Shown: positions 9,838-22,584, counted from the first letter of the stretch. The stretch is DNA of 64,000 nucleotides from Luteibacter sp. UNC138MFCol5.1 (GCF_900110505.1 NZ_FODZ01000002.1:300113-364112), one strand, 5' to 3'. Numbers and translations are program-made. Notes: generated by a model not told the origin, from the sequence alone.

Positions 9838-10821
9838 TCAAGCCACCGGGCTGGACCGCACCAGGTACTGCACGCTGAAGCGGCGGTCCTCGTCCATCCA
9901 GACCTTTTCCACCGCGAGTCCGGCCTTGCTGGCCATCTGCGCGAAATCGTCGAGCGAGTACTTGCAGCTGTATTCCACATGCATGGCTTCGTCCTCGCGG
10001 AAGGCGAAGGTCTCGCCGCCCACGCGCACGTCCTGCCGCTTCGTGCTGACGAGGTCCGTCTCGATGCGACCGGCGAGCGCGTTGTAACGCGCGCGGTGGC
10101 GGAACGATGCCACGTCGAAGTCGGCGCCGATCTCGCGATTCAGCCGCACCAGCATGTTGAGGGTGAAGTCGCGCGTGACGCCCGCGGCGTCGTTGTAGGC
10201 GGCTTCGATCTGCGCCGTGTCCTTTTTCAGGTCCACGCCCACGACCACGCCACCGCCGTCGCTCATCTCGGCGCGCATCTGGCGCAGGATCCGGATGGCG
10301 TCCTTCGTCTCGAAGTTGCCGATGGTCGAGCCCGGGAAATAGATCACGGTGCGACGCGGTGAGCGCGACGCGACCGGCAGGCGCAGCGGCTGCGTGAAGT
10401 CGGCGCACACCGGCTGCATCGGCACGTCCGGGAAACGCGTCGCCAGTTCCGCGACGCTCTCCATCAACGCCGAGCGGGAGATCTCCACCGGCACGTACGC
10501 GACCGGCGTCTCGAGATGCTCCAGGAGCATGCGCGTCTTGATGCCGCTGCCGCTACCGTACTCCACCAGGCGGACATCCGGACCGAGCGTCGCGGCGATG
10601 TCCGCGGCATGGTCGCGCATGATCGCGATCTCGGTGCGCGTGAGGTAATACTCCGGCTGTTCGCAGATCGCCTCGAACAGGGCCGATCCGCGTTCGTCGT
10701 AGAAGAGTCGCGACGGCAGCCGCTTCGGCGTCGCCGCCAGACCGCGACGGACGGTTTCGAGGGTGTCCTCGACATCCGGATGACGGTCGTCGACGCGGAT
10801 GTCTTTCGGTTGAGCGCTCAT
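9838..10821 (-). CDS. egtD: L-histidine N(alpha)-methyltransferase EgtD (ergothioneine)
   Basis: A 327-residue SAM-dependent enzyme that trimethylates histidine to hercynine, the first step of ergothioneine synthesis. Visible signatures are RLFYDERGSALFE (residues 38-50), PEYYLTRTE (56-64), the SAM loop EYGSGSGIKT (87-96) and FPGSTIGNF. Its ATG overlaps the egtB stop by 4 bp (ATGA, 10818-10821), so translation is coupled. Start at 10821 gives the standard length. The C-terminal YSCKYSLDDF and the final FSVQYLVR are typical of the family. Confidence 0.93.
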   Translation of the reverse strand: MSAQPKDIRVDDRHPDVEDTLETVRRGLAATPKRLPSRLFYDERGSALFEAICEQPEYYLTRTEIAIMRDHAADIAATLGPDVRLVEYGSGSGIKTRMLLEHLETPVAYVPVEISRSALMESVAELATRFPDVPMQPVCADFTQPLRLPVASRSPRRTVIYFPGSTIGNFETKDAIRILRQMRAEMSDGGGVVVGVDLKKDTAQIEAAYNDAAGVTRDFTLNMLVRLNREIGADFDVASFRHRARYNALAGRIETDLVSTKRQDVRVGGETFAFREDEAMHVEYSCKYSLDDFAQMASKAGLAVEKVWMDEDRRFSVQYLVRSSPVA

Positions 10822-12086
10822 CGATCGGTTCCCAGTCGTATCCCCGTGAACTGCCAGCGGGCATGGGGAGGAAAAAAGTTGCGGTACGTCGGGCGGACAT
10901 GATCGGCGGGCGTGGCGCAGGATCCCCCGCGAAGCACCCACTGGCCGTTCATGAATTTTCCGTTGTACTCGCCGAGGGCGCCGGCCAGGGGACGGAAACC
11001 CGGATAACTGACATAAGGGCTCATCGTCCATTCCCAAACGTCGCCATACATCTGGCCCAGGGATGTCTCGAACGATGTCGCGCGCGGGTGGAACAGGCCC
11101 GATTCCTGGAAGTTGCCCTGAACGGGAATGCCGGCGGCCATCGTTTCCCATTCGGCTTCCGTCGGCAGCCGCGCGCCGGCCCAGCGCGCGAAGGCATCGG
11201 CTTCGAAATAGCTGACGTGGCAAACGGGGGCGTGCGGGTCGATGGCACGGCGCCCGTGCAGGGTGAATTCGGTCTCGCAGGCCTCGTCCCAGTACAGGGG
11301 CCGCGACCAGCCCTCCGCCTGCACCGTCGCCCAGCCGTCGGAGAGCCATAGCGTCGGCTCGCGATAGCCGCCGTCCTGGATGAAGGCCAGGAACTCGGCG
11401 TTCGTCACCGGACGATTGGCCAGCGAGCCCGCCTGCCGGTAGGTGCGGTGACGCGGGCCCTCGTTGTCGAAATGGAAGCCATCGCCGGCGTAACCGACCT
11501 CGACCACGCCCTCATCGAACGGCACGTAGCCCAGGGCCGGCGCCGCCATCGACAGGGCCCGCGGCGCGTCCGGAGCGAAGGCCGGCTCGAGCGGATTCTG
11601 CGCGAACGCGTGCTTGATGTCGGTCAGCAGCAATTCCTGATGCTGTTGCTCGTGCTGGCAGCCCAGCTCGATGAGCGTCGCCAGTTCCGGATCGCCATGG
11701 CGCACGATGCGTTCCGCGATCGCCTCGTCGACGCGCGACCGATAATCCCGCACTTCGTCGAGCGTGGGCCGGGTGAGCATGCCGCGTCGCGGCCGCGAGT
11801 GCATCGGCCCCACCGACTGGTAGTACGAGTTGAAGAGGAAGTGCCATTCCGGATTCGGCGATACGTAGGCCGGATCGCGTTCGAGGATGAACTGCTCGAA
11901 GAACCAGGTGGTGTGGGCGAGATGCCACTTCGTGGGACTGGCATCCGGCATCGACTGCACGACCGTGTCTTCCGGTCGCAGGTGCGCGGACAGCTGCACC
12001 GTACGTTGGCGTACGCTGGAAAAACGATTCAGAAGCTCCGTGCTGGCCGATGGGTGGGGGGACGTGCCAAGCGGGCGGACGGTCAT
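10818..12086 (-). CDS. egtB: Ergothioneine biosynthesis protein EgtB (iron-dependent sulfoxide synthase)
   Basis: A 422-residue enzyme joining a thiol donor (gamma-Glu-Cys or Cys) to hercynine using O2 and a mononuclear iron. An N-terminal DinB-like bundle carries the three-histidine site: WHLAHTTWFFE (His-55/His-58) and HEQQHQE (His-145, His-149). The C-terminal formylglycine-generating-enzyme fold has VLRGGSCATP and HVRPTYRNFFP. ATG 12086 was preferred because the upstream 38 residues are Arg-rich and unlike the family. First gene of the egtB-egtD unit. No egtA, egtC or egtE is nearby, so the C-S lyase step must be encoded elsewhere. Confidence 0.92.
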   Translation of the reverse strand: MTVRPLGTSPHPSASTELLNRFSSVRQRTVQLSAHLRPEDTVVQSMPDASPTKWHLAHTTWFFEQFILERDPAYVSPNPEWHFLFNSYYQSVGPMHSRPRRGMLTRPTLDEVRDYRSRVDEAIAERIVRHGDPELATLIELGCQHEQQHQELLLTDIKHAFAQNPLEPAFAPDAPRALSMAAPALGYVPFDEGVVEVGYAGDGFHFDNEGPRHRTYRQAGSLANRPVTNAEFLAFIQDGGYREPTLWLSDGWATVQAEGWSRPLYWDEACETEFTLHGRRAIDPHAPVCHVSYFEADAFARWAGARLPTEAEWETMAAGIPVQGNFQESGLFHPRATSFETSLGQMYGDVWEWTMSPYVSYPGFRPLAGALGEYNGKFMNGQWVLRGGSCATPADHVRPTYRNFFPPHARWQFTGIRLGTDR

Positions 12087-12272
12087 GACGCTACGGTTCC
12101 GGTGCCGCCGGGGACGCGACGGCCAATGCGCGAAACGATGCCGGAGGAAACGTTCAACGGACGTGAGCGGAGCCGTCCGCCACCTTAACGAGCGGTGCAC
12201 CCAGGCCGCATGGATACTCGCAACCTCGCCGATTCAGGCTTAACGTGGGACACCCCACGAAAGGACAGCGCC

Positions 12273-12719
12273 ATGAACGTCCGACATCTTCTTTCCGCAT
12301 CCCTGCTCGCCCTGAGCGCCCTCTCCGCCGGTTGCGCCTCGTCGGGCCTGCAGGCGCGCGACGAGCTTCCCTACGCCGACTGCATGCGTGCCGACCAGAT
12401 CAACCGCTGGGCGGTCGTCGACGGCAGCACCTTTGCCGTGGCGAACGGTCCCAACTACTACCGCATCCGCACCACGACGGATTGCCCGCGCGCCGATCTC
12501 GGTGGCGGCATCCGCTTCCGCCAGTCGAACAGCGACAAGGCGGTGAGCGGCCCTGACATCCGCATGTGCGGCGGCATCAACGAGCAGATCGTCCGCCGCG
12601 ACGATCCGCCGTGCCAGATCAAGTCCATCGAGAAGGTCGACAAGGGCATCTTCGACAAGATGCTCGACGCGGCGCAATCCAAGGGCTCGGGCGCCGGCCC
12701 GACCGGCGCGGTGCCGTAA
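12273..12719 (+). CDS. Small lipoprotein, DUF6491-like
   Basis: A 148-residue protein with a lipoprotein signal: hydrophobic residues 8-19, then SAGC with the lipid cysteine near residue 22. The mature part carries several cysteines (ADCMRADQINRW, TTDCPRADLGGG, DIRMCGG, PPCQIKSIEKV) that could pair in the periplasm. From memory it matches DUF6491, a lipoprotein family common in Xanthomonadales with no known role. AAAGGA lies 11 bp before ATG 12273. It is divergent from egtB and ends at a strong terminator. Confidence 0.75.
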   Translation: MNVRHLLSASLLALSALSAGCASSGLQARDELPYADCMRADQINRWAVVDGSTFAVANGPNYYRIRTTTDCPRADLGGGIRFRQSNSDKAVSGPDIRMCGGINEQIVRRDDPPCQIKSIEKVDKGIFDKMLDAAQSKGSGAGPTGAVP

Positions 12720-12744
12720 CCCGGTCGATCCGCTCCAATGAAAA

Positions 12745-12773
12745 ACGCCAGCCTTTCGGCTGGCGTTTTTTTT
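12745..12773. terminator. Bidirectional rho-independent terminator
   Basis: ACGCCAGCC (12745-12753) and GGCTGGCGT (12758-12766) form a perfect stem with loop TTTC and a following run of T. A4 precedes it on the other side, so it can stop both the lipoprotein mRNA and the minus-strand purA transcript. Confidence 0.9.
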
Positions 12774-12790
12774 CGCTTACCGCTGGAATA

Positions 12791-15011
<2,221 letters not shown>

Positions 15012-15015
<4 letters not shown>

Positions 15016-16142
15016 TGGGCGCTCCCCTGCGGATTCGGATTGGCGTCGGTGGTCGCGGACTGGATGACGGTGCCGACGCCCGGCACGTTGCGGACGGTGC
15101 CGTTGTTGGGCTCCACCGGGAGCTGGACGATGTTCTTGCCGTTGCTGCCATCGACGACCTTCGGATTGCCGGCCATGACTTCCTCGACGGTTTCCAGCCA
15201 CAGGCGCCGGCGCGTGACCTCCGGCGCGGCGCGGTATTCCTTGAGCAGCAGGCTGAAGCGCTCGACGTCGCCGTTGGCGCGCGCGATGCGCTCGACGCGT
15301 TCGGCGTCGGCTTCCGCCGCGATGCGCGCGGCTTCGCCGCGGGCCACCGGGACCACCTGGCTTTCGTAGGCGCGGGCCTTGTTCTCTTCGCTCTGCTTGT
15401 CCTCGCGCGCGGCGTTGACGTCGTCGAAGGCGTCCTTCACCTGCGCGGGCGGCGACACGTTCTGGAAGCTGACGCCCGTCACCAGGATGCCGGCGTCGTA
15501 CTTGTCGAGCGTGGCCTGGAGGATGTCCCGCGTCTGCTGCTGCAGCGTTTCCTTCGCCGCGGGCGCCACGCCGGCCACGGGGGCCTGCGCCGGTGCCGGC
15601 GTGTCCACGCCGGGCGTCGTCAGGATGTTGTCCATGATGTTCGCGCCGACGACGGAGCGAACGGCCGCCTCGGCGGCGTTGTGGATGGTGGTCTCTTCGC
15701 GATCGGCGTTCGAATACAGGAACTTCCGGGCATCGGAGACCTGGTACTGCACGTTGAAGTCGATGGCGATGATGTTCTCGTCGCGCGTGAGCATCGAGAC
15801 GTTGTCGGACACCGAACGCACCTGCGTGGTCTCGACCTTGGTGACCGTCTCGACCGGGCTCGGCGCCTTGAGATGGAAGCCCGGCGGGAGCACCCGCGAG
15901 AACTGGCCGAAGCGCAGAACCACGCCGACCTGGCGGGCGTCGATCACGGTGTAGCTGGACACCAGCAGCCAGGCCACGATGAAGACCACGACGATGGCGA
16001 ACACGCCGCCGCTGCCTGCGCCGAACCGGCCGAAACGCGCCTTCAGGTTCTTGATGGCGGCATCGATGTCGGGCTTGCGCCCGCCCGGCCTGTTGCGGTT
16101 CCAGGGATCCTTCTGGCCGTTGCCGGGTTCGTTCCAAGCCAT
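15012..16142 (-). CDS. hflK: HflK, regulator of FtsH protease
   Basis: A 376-residue partner of HflC. It has a glycine- and proline-rich cytoplasmic N terminus with WNEPGNGQKDPWNRNRPGG, a transmembrane anchor near residues 46-66 (FAIVVVFIVAWLLVSSYTV), then the SPFH domain. A family-typical acidic coiled-coil (DVNAAREDKQSEENKARAYE) follows. An Ala/Pro-rich insertion, TPAPAQAPVAGVAPAAKE, sits near residues 203-220 between SPFH elements. The C-terminal tail is Asn/Pro-rich. ATG 16142 gives the canonical MAWNEPG start. There are 165 bp between it and the end of hflX. Confidence 0.94.
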
Positions 16143-16307
16143 GGGCGACAGTCTCCTTCGGGGACCGGAGGGTGGGCGGCTGGCAAGCCAATGGGGGTGA
16201 ACCCGCGACGGTGGGGGTAGGCTCCGGACGCGCGAGCGCCCGGGACCGCGCCGTTGGGGCACGCAAACGATGTGAATTCTACCAGATGGGTACCGCCGAG
16301 TGGTCGC

Positions 16308-17615
16308 TCAGAACTCGGCGTGCGGGGGATCGATCAGGTCGCGCAGCGGCCGGGCGTGCACATCGTCCCCCAGCAAGGGGGCCAGCACGGAGCGCGGCGC
16401 GTCGATGTCGAGGTGCCAGCCGTGCTCGTCCACGGCCTCGCCGGCGATGGCCCCGGCCGCCTTCAGACGGGCATGCAGGCGCCCGGCCGTGAGAGGAAGC
16501 TCAAGGCCCGCCCGGATGCGGTCGCCGCCCAGCAGCTCGCCGAGCGCCTCGCGCAGGCCGTCGATGCCGAGGCCGGTCGCGGCGGAAAGCCAGACCTGGC
16601 GGGGCTTGCCATCGTCGCCGCGGTCGACGCGCGGGGCGGTGTCGACCAGGTCGATCTTGTTCATCACCGACAGCTGGGGCACGTCGCCCGCGCCGATTTC
16701 CTCGAGCACCTCGTTGACGACGCGCTGGAGCAGCTCGCGCTCCTCGTCGGCGGCGTCGCTCACGTGGATCAGAAGATCGGCGTCGCGCGCCTCGGCCAGC
16801 GTCGCGCGGAAGGCGGCCACCAGGTCGTGCGGGAGCTCGCGGATGAAGCCGACGGTGTCGGCCACCACGGCCGGGCCGCACGCGAGCCCGTCGATCTTGC
16901 GGACCGTCGGGTCGAGCGTGGCGAACAGCTGGTCGGCCGCGTAGACGCCGCCGGTGGTCAGGGCATTGAACAGCGTCGACTTGCCGGCGTTGGTGTAACC
17001 GACCAGCGCGACGCGCGGCACGGTGTTGCGCAGACGGGCGCGACGCTGCTGGTCGCGCTGGACCTGCACCTTCTCCAGCCGCTTCGTCAGCATCTTCACG
17101 CGTTCGGCGAGCAGGCGGCGGTCGGTTTCGAGCTGGGTCTCGCCCGGGCCGCGGTTGCCGATGGCACCGCCGCGCTGGGCGTCGAGATGGGTCCAGCCGC
17201 GGACCAGCCGGGTGGCGATGTGCTTGAGCTGGGCCAGCTCGACCTCGAGCTTGCCTTCGTGCGAACGGGCGCGCTGGGCGAAGATGTCGAGGATCAGCCC
17301 GGCGCGGTCGACCACGCGGGCCTTCAGATGCTTCTCGAGATTGCGCTCCTGGACCGGCGTGAGCACGTGGTCGACGAGGACCAGGTCGGCCTCCAGCGCG
17401 CGGACGGCCTCGGCGACCTCGTCGGCCTTGCCGCTGCCGATGTAGAAACGGGGGTTCGGCTCGGCCACGCGAGCGGAAATGCTGGTGAGGATCTCGGCAC
17501 CCGCCGAGGACACCAGTTCGGCGAATTCCTCGCCACGGCGGATCGCGTCGCCCTCGCCCCGCGAATGCGGAAGCACCAGGATGGCGCGGTCGCCTTTCTT
17601 TTGTCTATCGAACAC
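16308..17615 (-). CDS. hflX: GTPase HflX (ribosome splitting/rescue)
   Basis: A 435-residue protein with an N-terminal HflX domain, a coiled linker, and the G domain: G1 GYTNAGKSTLFN, G3 DTVGFI, G4 NKIDLVD. The glycine-rich GPGETQLETDRR motif links the halves. HflX binds the 50S subunit and splits stalled ribosomes under heat or antibiotic stress. It sits between hfq and hflK as in most gammaproteobacteria, with a 97-bp gap from hfq that could hold its own promoter. The C terminus extends about 80 residues past the G domain, which is ordinary. Confidence 0.95.
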   Translation of the reverse strand: MFDRQKKGDRAILVLPHSRGEGDAIRRGEEFAELVSSAGAEILTSISARVAEPNPRFYIGSGKADEVAEAVRALEADLVLVDHVLTPVQERNLEKHLKARVVDRAGLILDIFAQRARSHEGKLEVELAQLKHIATRLVRGWTHLDAQRGGAIGNRGPGETQLETDRRLLAERVKMLTKRLEKVQVQRDQQRRARLRNTVPRVALVGYTNAGKSTLFNALTTGGVYAADQLFATLDPTVRKIDGLACGPAVVADTVGFIRELPHDLVAAFRATLAEARDADLLIHVSDAADEERELLQRVVNEVLEEIGAGDVPQLSVMNKIDLVDTAPRVDRGDDGKPRQVWLSAATGLGIDGLREALGELLGGDRIRAGLELPLTAGRLHARLKAAGAIAGEAVDEHGWHLDIDAPRSVLAPLLGDDVHARPLRDLIDPPHAEF

Positions 17616-17712
17616 TTAGTGGTGTGACCTCATGGATGAGAAACGGGGCGCGCGCAGCGGAAAGCATACGCGCCCCCGTCCTTGTTCCATATGGGACTCG
17701 ACGAAGGGCCCC

Positions 17713-17973
17713 TCAACCCTCGCCGTCACCCGACGACGCGTCCGAATGATTCTCGTGACCGCCGACCCGGACGTTCCGGCTCGGCACCACGGTCGAGATG
17801 GCGTGCTTGTAGACCATCTGGCTGACCTGGTTGCGCAGCAGCACGACGAACTGATCGAACGACTCGATCGTGCCCTGCAGCTTGATGCCGTTCACCAGGT
17901 AGATGGCGACCGGCACGCGCTCACGACGCAGCGCATTCAGAAACGGATCCTGCAACGATTGCCCTTTGGACAT
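17713..17973 (-). CDS. hfq: RNA chaperone Hfq
   Basis: An 86-residue Sm-like hexamer subunit that pairs small RNAs with mRNAs. [20 protein letters not shown] is the conserved N terminus. Sm1 ([20 protein letters not shown]) and Sm2 ([13 protein letters not shown], with the KH pair that binds uridines) are intact. The C-terminal tail is short and acidic ([14 protein letters not shown]). ATG 17973 was chosen over an upstream in-frame start because it gives the universal MSKGQ. It lies 88 bp downstream of miaA. Confidence 0.96.
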   Translation of the reverse strand: MSKGQSLQDPFLNALRRERVPVAIYLVNGIKLQGTIESFDQFVVLLRNQVSQMVYKHAISTVVPSRNVRVGGHENHSDASSGDGEG

Positions 17974-18061
17974 TTCTTGTTCTCCCCTACGCCTCTCGAG
18001 CGGGTCCGGGAAAAAACGCCTGACGGCGCCCCGGCCCAAGTGTCTTGAATCTTAACTGCAT

Positions 18062-19042
18062 TTAAATGCCCGCTGGAAGCGCCGAGCGTGACGCCCTCGG
18101 CATTCCCAGGAACTGCTCCACCGCGCGCTCCACCTCGGGCAACGGATCCCCCCGGTCCGGGTCGAACGTGCGGGCGTCGAGCTCGGCCCGGAGCCACGTG
18201 ATCTGGCGCTTCGCGAGCTGACGCGTTGCATAGATACCACGGTTGCGGAATTCCGTGGCGTCGCCGTCGCCATCGAGGTACTCCCACGCCTGTCGGTACC
18301 CCACCGCGCGTATCGCCGGGAGGTCCGGATGAAGGTCGCCGCGCTCGCGCAGCCCACGCACTTCGTCGAGGAAGCCGTCCGCCAGCATCGCGTCGAAGCG
18401 TGTGGCGATGCGCGCGTGCAGCGTGGTCCGGTCGGCGGGAAGCAGCGCCAGCTTGAGCGCCCGCCAGGGCAGGCGCTCGCGACTCCCGCCCGTCTGCAGT
18501 TCGCTCAGGGTGCGCCCGCTGAGCGTCATCACCTCGAGCGCCCGCTGGATGCGCTGCGCATCGCCTGGCCGGATCCGCGCACCGGCGATGGGATCGAGTG
18601 CGGCCATGCGGGCATGCATCGCCTCCCAGCCGATCGTCGCGGCTTCGGCGGCCAGCGTCTCGCGCAGCGCCGGATCGGCTTCGGGCAGATCGGAGAGGCC
18701 GCGCTGCAACGCGCGGAAATACAGACCGGTGCCACCGACGAGCAGCGGCACCCTGCCCTGCGCGGTGATCCGCGTCATGGCGGCCAGCGCGTCGGCGCGG
18801 AAATCGGCGGCGGAATACGGTTGCGACGGATCGCGGATGTCGATCAGCTCGTGCGGATAGCGCGCGAGCGTCGCCGCGTCGGGCTTCGCCGAACCGATGT
18901 CTAGCCCGCGATACACGAGCGCCGAATCGACGCTGACCAGACCCACGGGAAAGCGATCGGCCAGTTCGCAGGCGAGCGCCGTCTTGCCCGAGGCGGTCGG
19001 GCCCATCAGGAAGATGGCGAGGGGGCGTGTATCGAGACTCAT
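18062..19042 (-). CDS. miaA: tRNA dimethylallyltransferase
   Basis: A 326-residue enzyme adding an isopentenyl group to A37 of tRNAs reading U-starting codons. The P-loop [11 protein letters not shown] is at residues 14-24, followed by [18 protein letters not shown]. The substrate motif [13 protein letters not shown] and the C-terminal [12 protein letters not shown] are also present. First gene of the miaA-hfq-hflX-hflKC-purA run. Length is within the usual range; the C-terminal tail past QFLGMPRAS is short and variable. Confidence 0.95.
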   Translation of the reverse strand: MSLDTRPLAIFLMGPTASGKTALACELADRFPVGLVSVDSALVYRGLDIGSAKPDAATLARYPHELIDIRDPSQPYSAADFRADALAAMTRITAQGRVPLLVGGTGLYFRALQRGLSDLPEADPALRETLAAEAATIGWEAMHARMAALDPIAGARIRPGDAQRIQRALEVMTLSGRTLSELQTGGSRERLPWRALKLALLPADRTTLHARIATRFDAMLADGFLDEVRGLRERGDLHPDLPAIRAVGYRQAWEYLDGDGDATEFRNRGIYATRQLAKRQITWLRAELDARTFDPDRGDPLPEVERAVEQFLGMPRASRSALPAGI

Positions 19043-19083
19043 GACGGCACTGCGCTGGCGAACGGCCGCAAGGGTAGCGCATG

Positions 19084-19110
19084 CGCGCTGGTCAGATACT
19101 GACCAGCGCG
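19084..19110. repeat. 12-bp perfect inverted repeat upstream of miaA
   Basis: CGCGCTGGTCAG (19084-19095) and CTGACCAGCGCG (19099-19110) flank ATA. It lies in the 165-bp gap between the S46 peptidase stop and the miaA start, both on the minus strand. It could end the peptidase mRNA (no U-tract is visible) or be an operator close to the miaA promoter. Confidence 0.5.
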
Positions 19111-19207
19111 ACGCAAGTGCGTGCCACGCAAGGGCGAAACGGACTTGTCCACACGGTTATGCAGGCGGTATCCACACCGGTTGTGGATAAGCGACGGACG
19201 CCTGCGC

Positions 19208-21373
19208 TCAACGCGACGCGGGGACGCCAAGCTCCTTCAGCAGCGCGGGCGACGGATACACCTTGTCGATCAGCCAGCGCATGTAGCGCATGTCGACATG
19301 GATGGCGCGCTTGTACCGCGGGTCGTACATCCAGCTCGCGCTGACCGCCTCCCAGTTGCTGTCGAAGTTCAGGCCGACCAGCTCGCCCTTCGCGTTGAGC
19401 ACCGGAGAGCCGGAGTTGCCGCCGGTCGTGTCGAGGTTGCTGAGGAAGTCGACGGGCATCGCGCCGGTCTTCGGGTCGGCGTAGCCGGCGAAGTCACCCT
19501 TCGCGATCGCGTCGAGCAACGGCTTCGGCGCGTCGAACGGCGCCTTGCCGGTGTTCTTCTCGACGATGCCGGCGACGGTCGTCAGCGGCGCGTAGGTGAC
19601 CGCGTCGCGCGCGACGAGCGGCGTGACCTTGCCGTAGCTGACGCGGAGCGTGGAGTTGGCGTCCGGATAGACCGCCTTGCCCTGCGACTCGCGGTAGCCG
19701 ATCAGCGCCTGCATGTACGCCGGACGCAGGCGCAGCAGGTCGCCCTCGCGTGCCTTGCGCTCGTCGTCGAGCCGCAGCAGCGCCGGGCGCAGCGTGCGCG
19801 CCGCGACCAGCAGCGCGTCGTCGCTCTTGCCGACGTCCGCCGGGCTCGCCGCGAACAGACGCATGCGCTCCGCCTCGTCGCCGAGCTTCGTCGATCCGTA
19901 GATGCGGTCGAGCGCCGACGCCAGCTCGGCGGGCGTGCGGCCGAAGACCTTGTCGAACTCCGGCAGGTGCTGGACGGCCGGCAGCGCCTGGTAGCGAAGC
20001 ATGAGCGAGGTCACCAGCGCTTTTTCCACGCGCGGATCGTAGCGGCGCTGCGCCTGCTTCAGCTGGCTCTTGATGAGCTCCTCGTCGCGCGTCTGGTAAC
20101 CCGTCTCGCGCGCGGCGTCCGGCTTCGGCCGCTCGACCGAGAGGCGATCGATGGCGAGCGCGCCGCGCATCAGCTGCGTCTGGCTGGCCAGCAGCGCGAG
20201 CACCATGTCGCGATCGCGACTGTCCTTGCCCTGCGCGATGAGCGCCATGACCTGGTCGATCTCCGGCTTCAGGGCGGCGCCGTCGGGTTGTTTCGCCAGC
20301 CACGCCAGCATGGCGGCCTCGTCCTGGCGGCGCACGTCGACGGCATCGCTGCGGCGCAGGCCCTCGAGCTCGCCTTCGAAGCGCTTGATGCCGTTCTTCA
20401 GCGACTGCAGCTGCGAGGCATAGCGGATGCCGGCCTCCTTGTCCGTCCTGCCCTGTGTCTCGATGACGTCCTGCAGCGCCTTCATCGCGGCGACGTAGGT
20501 CGGCAGGCGCCACTCGATCTGGTCGGCGAACTCCGCGGCGGTCCGGTGACGGTAGGTGATGCCGGGATAGCCCGCGAGCATCACGAAGTCGCCCTCCGCC
20601 ACGCCGGCGGTCGCGAGCGTCAGGTGCGACGGTGGACGATAGGGTTTGTTTTCCGGCGAGTAGTCGGCCGGCTTGCCGTCCGGTCCGACGTACGCGCGCA
20701 GGATGGTGAAGTCGCCGGCGTGACGGGGCCAGACGAAGTTGTCGATCTCGTCGCCGTAGTTGCCGATGGCCCGCGGCGGCGCGTAGACGAGGCGCAGGTC
20801 GCGAAGCTCGAGCTGCTTCACCAGATAGAAGTCGCGCCCGTAGAACATGTTGGCGACGCTGCAGCGGATGCCGTCGCCCTTCTCGCACTCGGCCACGAGC
20901 GCCTTGCTCGCGGCGTCGACCGCGTCGTAATAGGCCTTGCCGGTCTTGCCGCGCGCGGCGGCGAGCACGGTGTCGGTCACCTTGTCGAAGCCGACCGTCA
21001 CGCGCAGGCGGTAGTCCGGGTTCGCCGGGAGCTCGCCCGCCCGGTCGGGAGCGACGTAGCCGTTCGCGATCAGATCGCGGTCGGGCCGGGAGTTGTACTG
21101 GATGACGCCGAAGGCCACGTGGTGGTTGGTGACGACCAGGCCCTCGGCGGAGACGAAGGCGCCCGTCCCGCCACCGATCCGGACGACCGCGTTCAGCGGC
21201 GCGCGGGTGAGGTCGGCGAGGTCCCTGGGATCGCCCCGGAAGCCGGCCTCCTTGAGATTCTTCGCAATCGAAGGCAGCTGCGAGGGCATCCACATGCCCT
21301 CGTCGGCCTTCGCGTCGATCGTCAGCGCCATGGCGGCTCCCAGCATCATCGAGCGGATTCGCATGTTTCTCAT
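19208..21373 (-). CDS. S46-family dipeptidyl-peptidase, DPP11-type (acidic P1)
   Basis: A 721-residue exported serine exopeptidase with a short signal segment and mature start near ADEGMW. The catalytic triad is visible: His in TNHH (84/85), Asp-221 in [10 protein letters not shown], Ser-654 in GGNSGSPVL. The residue 18 positions after the nucleophile, in NFDSNWE, is Ser-672. In this family Gly there marks DPP7 and Arg/Ser marks DPP11, so Asp/Glu specificity at P1 is inferred. It would release dipeptides from periplasmic peptides for uptake. The gene stands alone on the minus strand, divergent from tdh. The exact Met among several near the start is uncertain. Confidence 0.88.
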   Translation of the reverse strand: MRNMRIRSMMLGAAMALTIDAKADEGMWMPSQLPSIAKNLKEAGFRGDPRDLADLTRAPLNAVVRIGGGTGAFVSAEGLVVTNHHVAFGVIQYNSRPDRDLIANGYVAPDRAGELPANPDYRLRVTVGFDKVTDTVLAAARGKTGKAYYDAVDAASKALVAECEKGDGIRCSVANMFYGRDFYLVKQLELRDLRLVYAPPRAIGNYGDEIDNFVWPRHAGDFTILRAYVGPDGKPADYSPENKPYRPPSHLTLATAGVAEGDFVMLAGYPGITYRHRTAAEFADQIEWRLPTYVAAMKALQDVIETQGRTDKEAGIRYASQLQSLKNGIKRFEGELEGLRRSDAVDVRRQDEAAMLAWLAKQPDGAALKPEIDQVMALIAQGKDSRDRDMVLALLASQTQLMRGALAIDRLSVERPKPDAARETGYQTRDEELIKSQLKQAQRRYDPRVEKALVTSLMLRYQALPAVQHLPEFDKVFGRTPAELASALDRIYGSTKLGDEAERMRLFAASPADVGKSDDALLVAARTLRPALLRLDDERKAREGDLLRLRPAYMQALIGYRESQGKAVYPDANSTLRVSYGKVTPLVARDAVTYAPLTTVAGIVEKNTGKAPFDAPKPLLDAIAKGDFAGYADPKTGAMPVDFLSNLDTTGGNSGSPVLNAKGELVGLNFDSNWEAVSASWMYDPRYKRAIHVDMRYMRWLIDKVYPSPALLKELGVPASR

Positions 21374-21467
21374 GTCCCCTGTGGGTCGTGCAGAGCGGTC
21401 CGACCATAGAGGGCCTCCCCGCCGCTGGCAATGGCGCGACGCACCACGAAAAGCACCCGCCCCGGCA

Positions 21468-21473
21468 TATAAT
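21468..21473 (+). promoter_or_regulatory. Possible -10 element of tdh
   Basis: A consensus TATAAT occurs 49 bp before the tdh start in G+C-rich DNA. No good -35 is seen at 17 bp. The position suits a leader of about 40 nt. Confidence 0.4.
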
Positions 21474-21522
21474 GGCGGTTTGGGTCCGCGCCGCGGGCCG
21501 CTCGCAGGAACCCCCGATCCCC

Positions 21523-22557
21523 ATGCAGCAGACGATGAAGGCGCTGGTCAAGCGCAAGCCCGAACAAGGCATCTGGATGGAAGAAGTGCCGGTGCCGCAG
21601 GTCGGCCCGAACGAAGTCCTGATCAAGGTCGAGAAAACCGCCATCTGCGGCACCGACCTGCACATCTACAAGTGGGACGAGTGGTCCCAGCGGACGATCA
21701 CACCGGGCCTCACGATCGGCCACGAGTTCGTCGGCCGCATCGCGGAGATCGGCCCCGGCGTCACGGGCTACAAGGTCGGCGACCGCGTCTCGGCCGAGGG
21801 CCACATCGTCTGTGGCCACTGCCGCAACTGCCGCGCGGGCCGCCAGCACCTGTGCCCGAACACGATCGGCATCGGCGTGAACCGCAACGGCGCGTTCGCC
21901 GAGTACATGACCATGCCGGCCTCGAACCTGTGGCCGATCCCCGACCAGATCCCGTCCGAGCTGGCCGCGTTCTTCGACCCCTACGGCAATGCCGCGCACT
22001 GCGCGCTGGAATTCGACCTGATCGGCGAGGACGTCCTGATCACGGGCGCCGGCCCGATCGGCGTGATCGCCGCGGGCATCGCCAAGCACGTGGGCGCCCG
22101 CAACGTGGTGGTGACGGACGTCAACGACTACCGCCTCAAGCTCGCCGCCGACATGGGTGCCACGCGCGTGGTGAACGTCGCCAACCAGTCGCTGCGGGAC
22201 GTCGTGAAGGACCTGCACATCGAGGGCTTCGACGTCGGCCTGGAGATGAGCGGCAACCCCCGCGCCTTCGCCGACATGCTCGACTGCATGTACCACGGCG
22301 GCAAGATCGCCATGCTCGGCATCATGCCGCGCGGCGCCGGCATCGACTGGGACAAGGTCATCTTCAAGGGCCTCACCCTGCAGGGCATCTACGGCCGCAA
22401 GATGTACGAGACCTGGTACAAGATGACCCAGATGGTCCTCACCGGCTTCCCGCTGCAGAAGGTGCTGACCCACCAGATCGCCATCGACGATTTCCAGAAG
22501 GGTTTCGACCTCATGGACGCCGGCCAGAGCGGCAAGGTCGTCTGTTCCTGGACCTGA
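21523..22557 (+). CDS. tdh: L-threonine 3-dehydrogenase
   Basis: A 344-residue zinc medium-chain dehydrogenase converting L-threonine to 2-amino-3-oxobutyrate with NAD. Catalytic zinc ligands are in [11 protein letters not shown] (Cys-42) and GHEF (His-67, Glu-68). Structural zinc cysteines are 97, 100, 103 and 111 ([15 protein letters not shown]). The Rossmann [12 protein letters not shown] follows. The family-specific IYKWDEW and [12 protein letters not shown] are present. MKALVK at residue 5 is an alternative start. Its pathway partner kbl lies 3.75 kb downstream on the same strand, separated by a terminator and the large DUF748 gene. Confidence 0.95.
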   Translation: MQQTMKALVKRKPEQGIWMEEVPVPQVGPNEVLIKVEKTAICGTDLHIYKWDEWSQRTITPGLTIGHEFVGRIAEIGPGVTGYKVGDRVSAEGHIVCGHCRNCRAGRQHLCPNTIGIGVNRNGAFAEYMTMPASNLWPIPDQIPSELAAFFDPYGNAAHCALEFDLIGEDVLITGAGPIGVIAAGIAKHVGARNVVVTDVNDYRLKLAADMGATRVVNVANQSLRDVVKDLHIEGFDVGLEMSGNPRAFADMLDCMYHGGKIAMLGIMPRGAGIDWDKVIFKGLTLQGIYGRKMYETWYKMTQMVLTGFPLQKVLTHQIAIDDFQKGFDLMDAGQSGKVVCSWT

Positions 22558-22584
22558 ATAACCGGCGTTGACGCCACGCTCACG

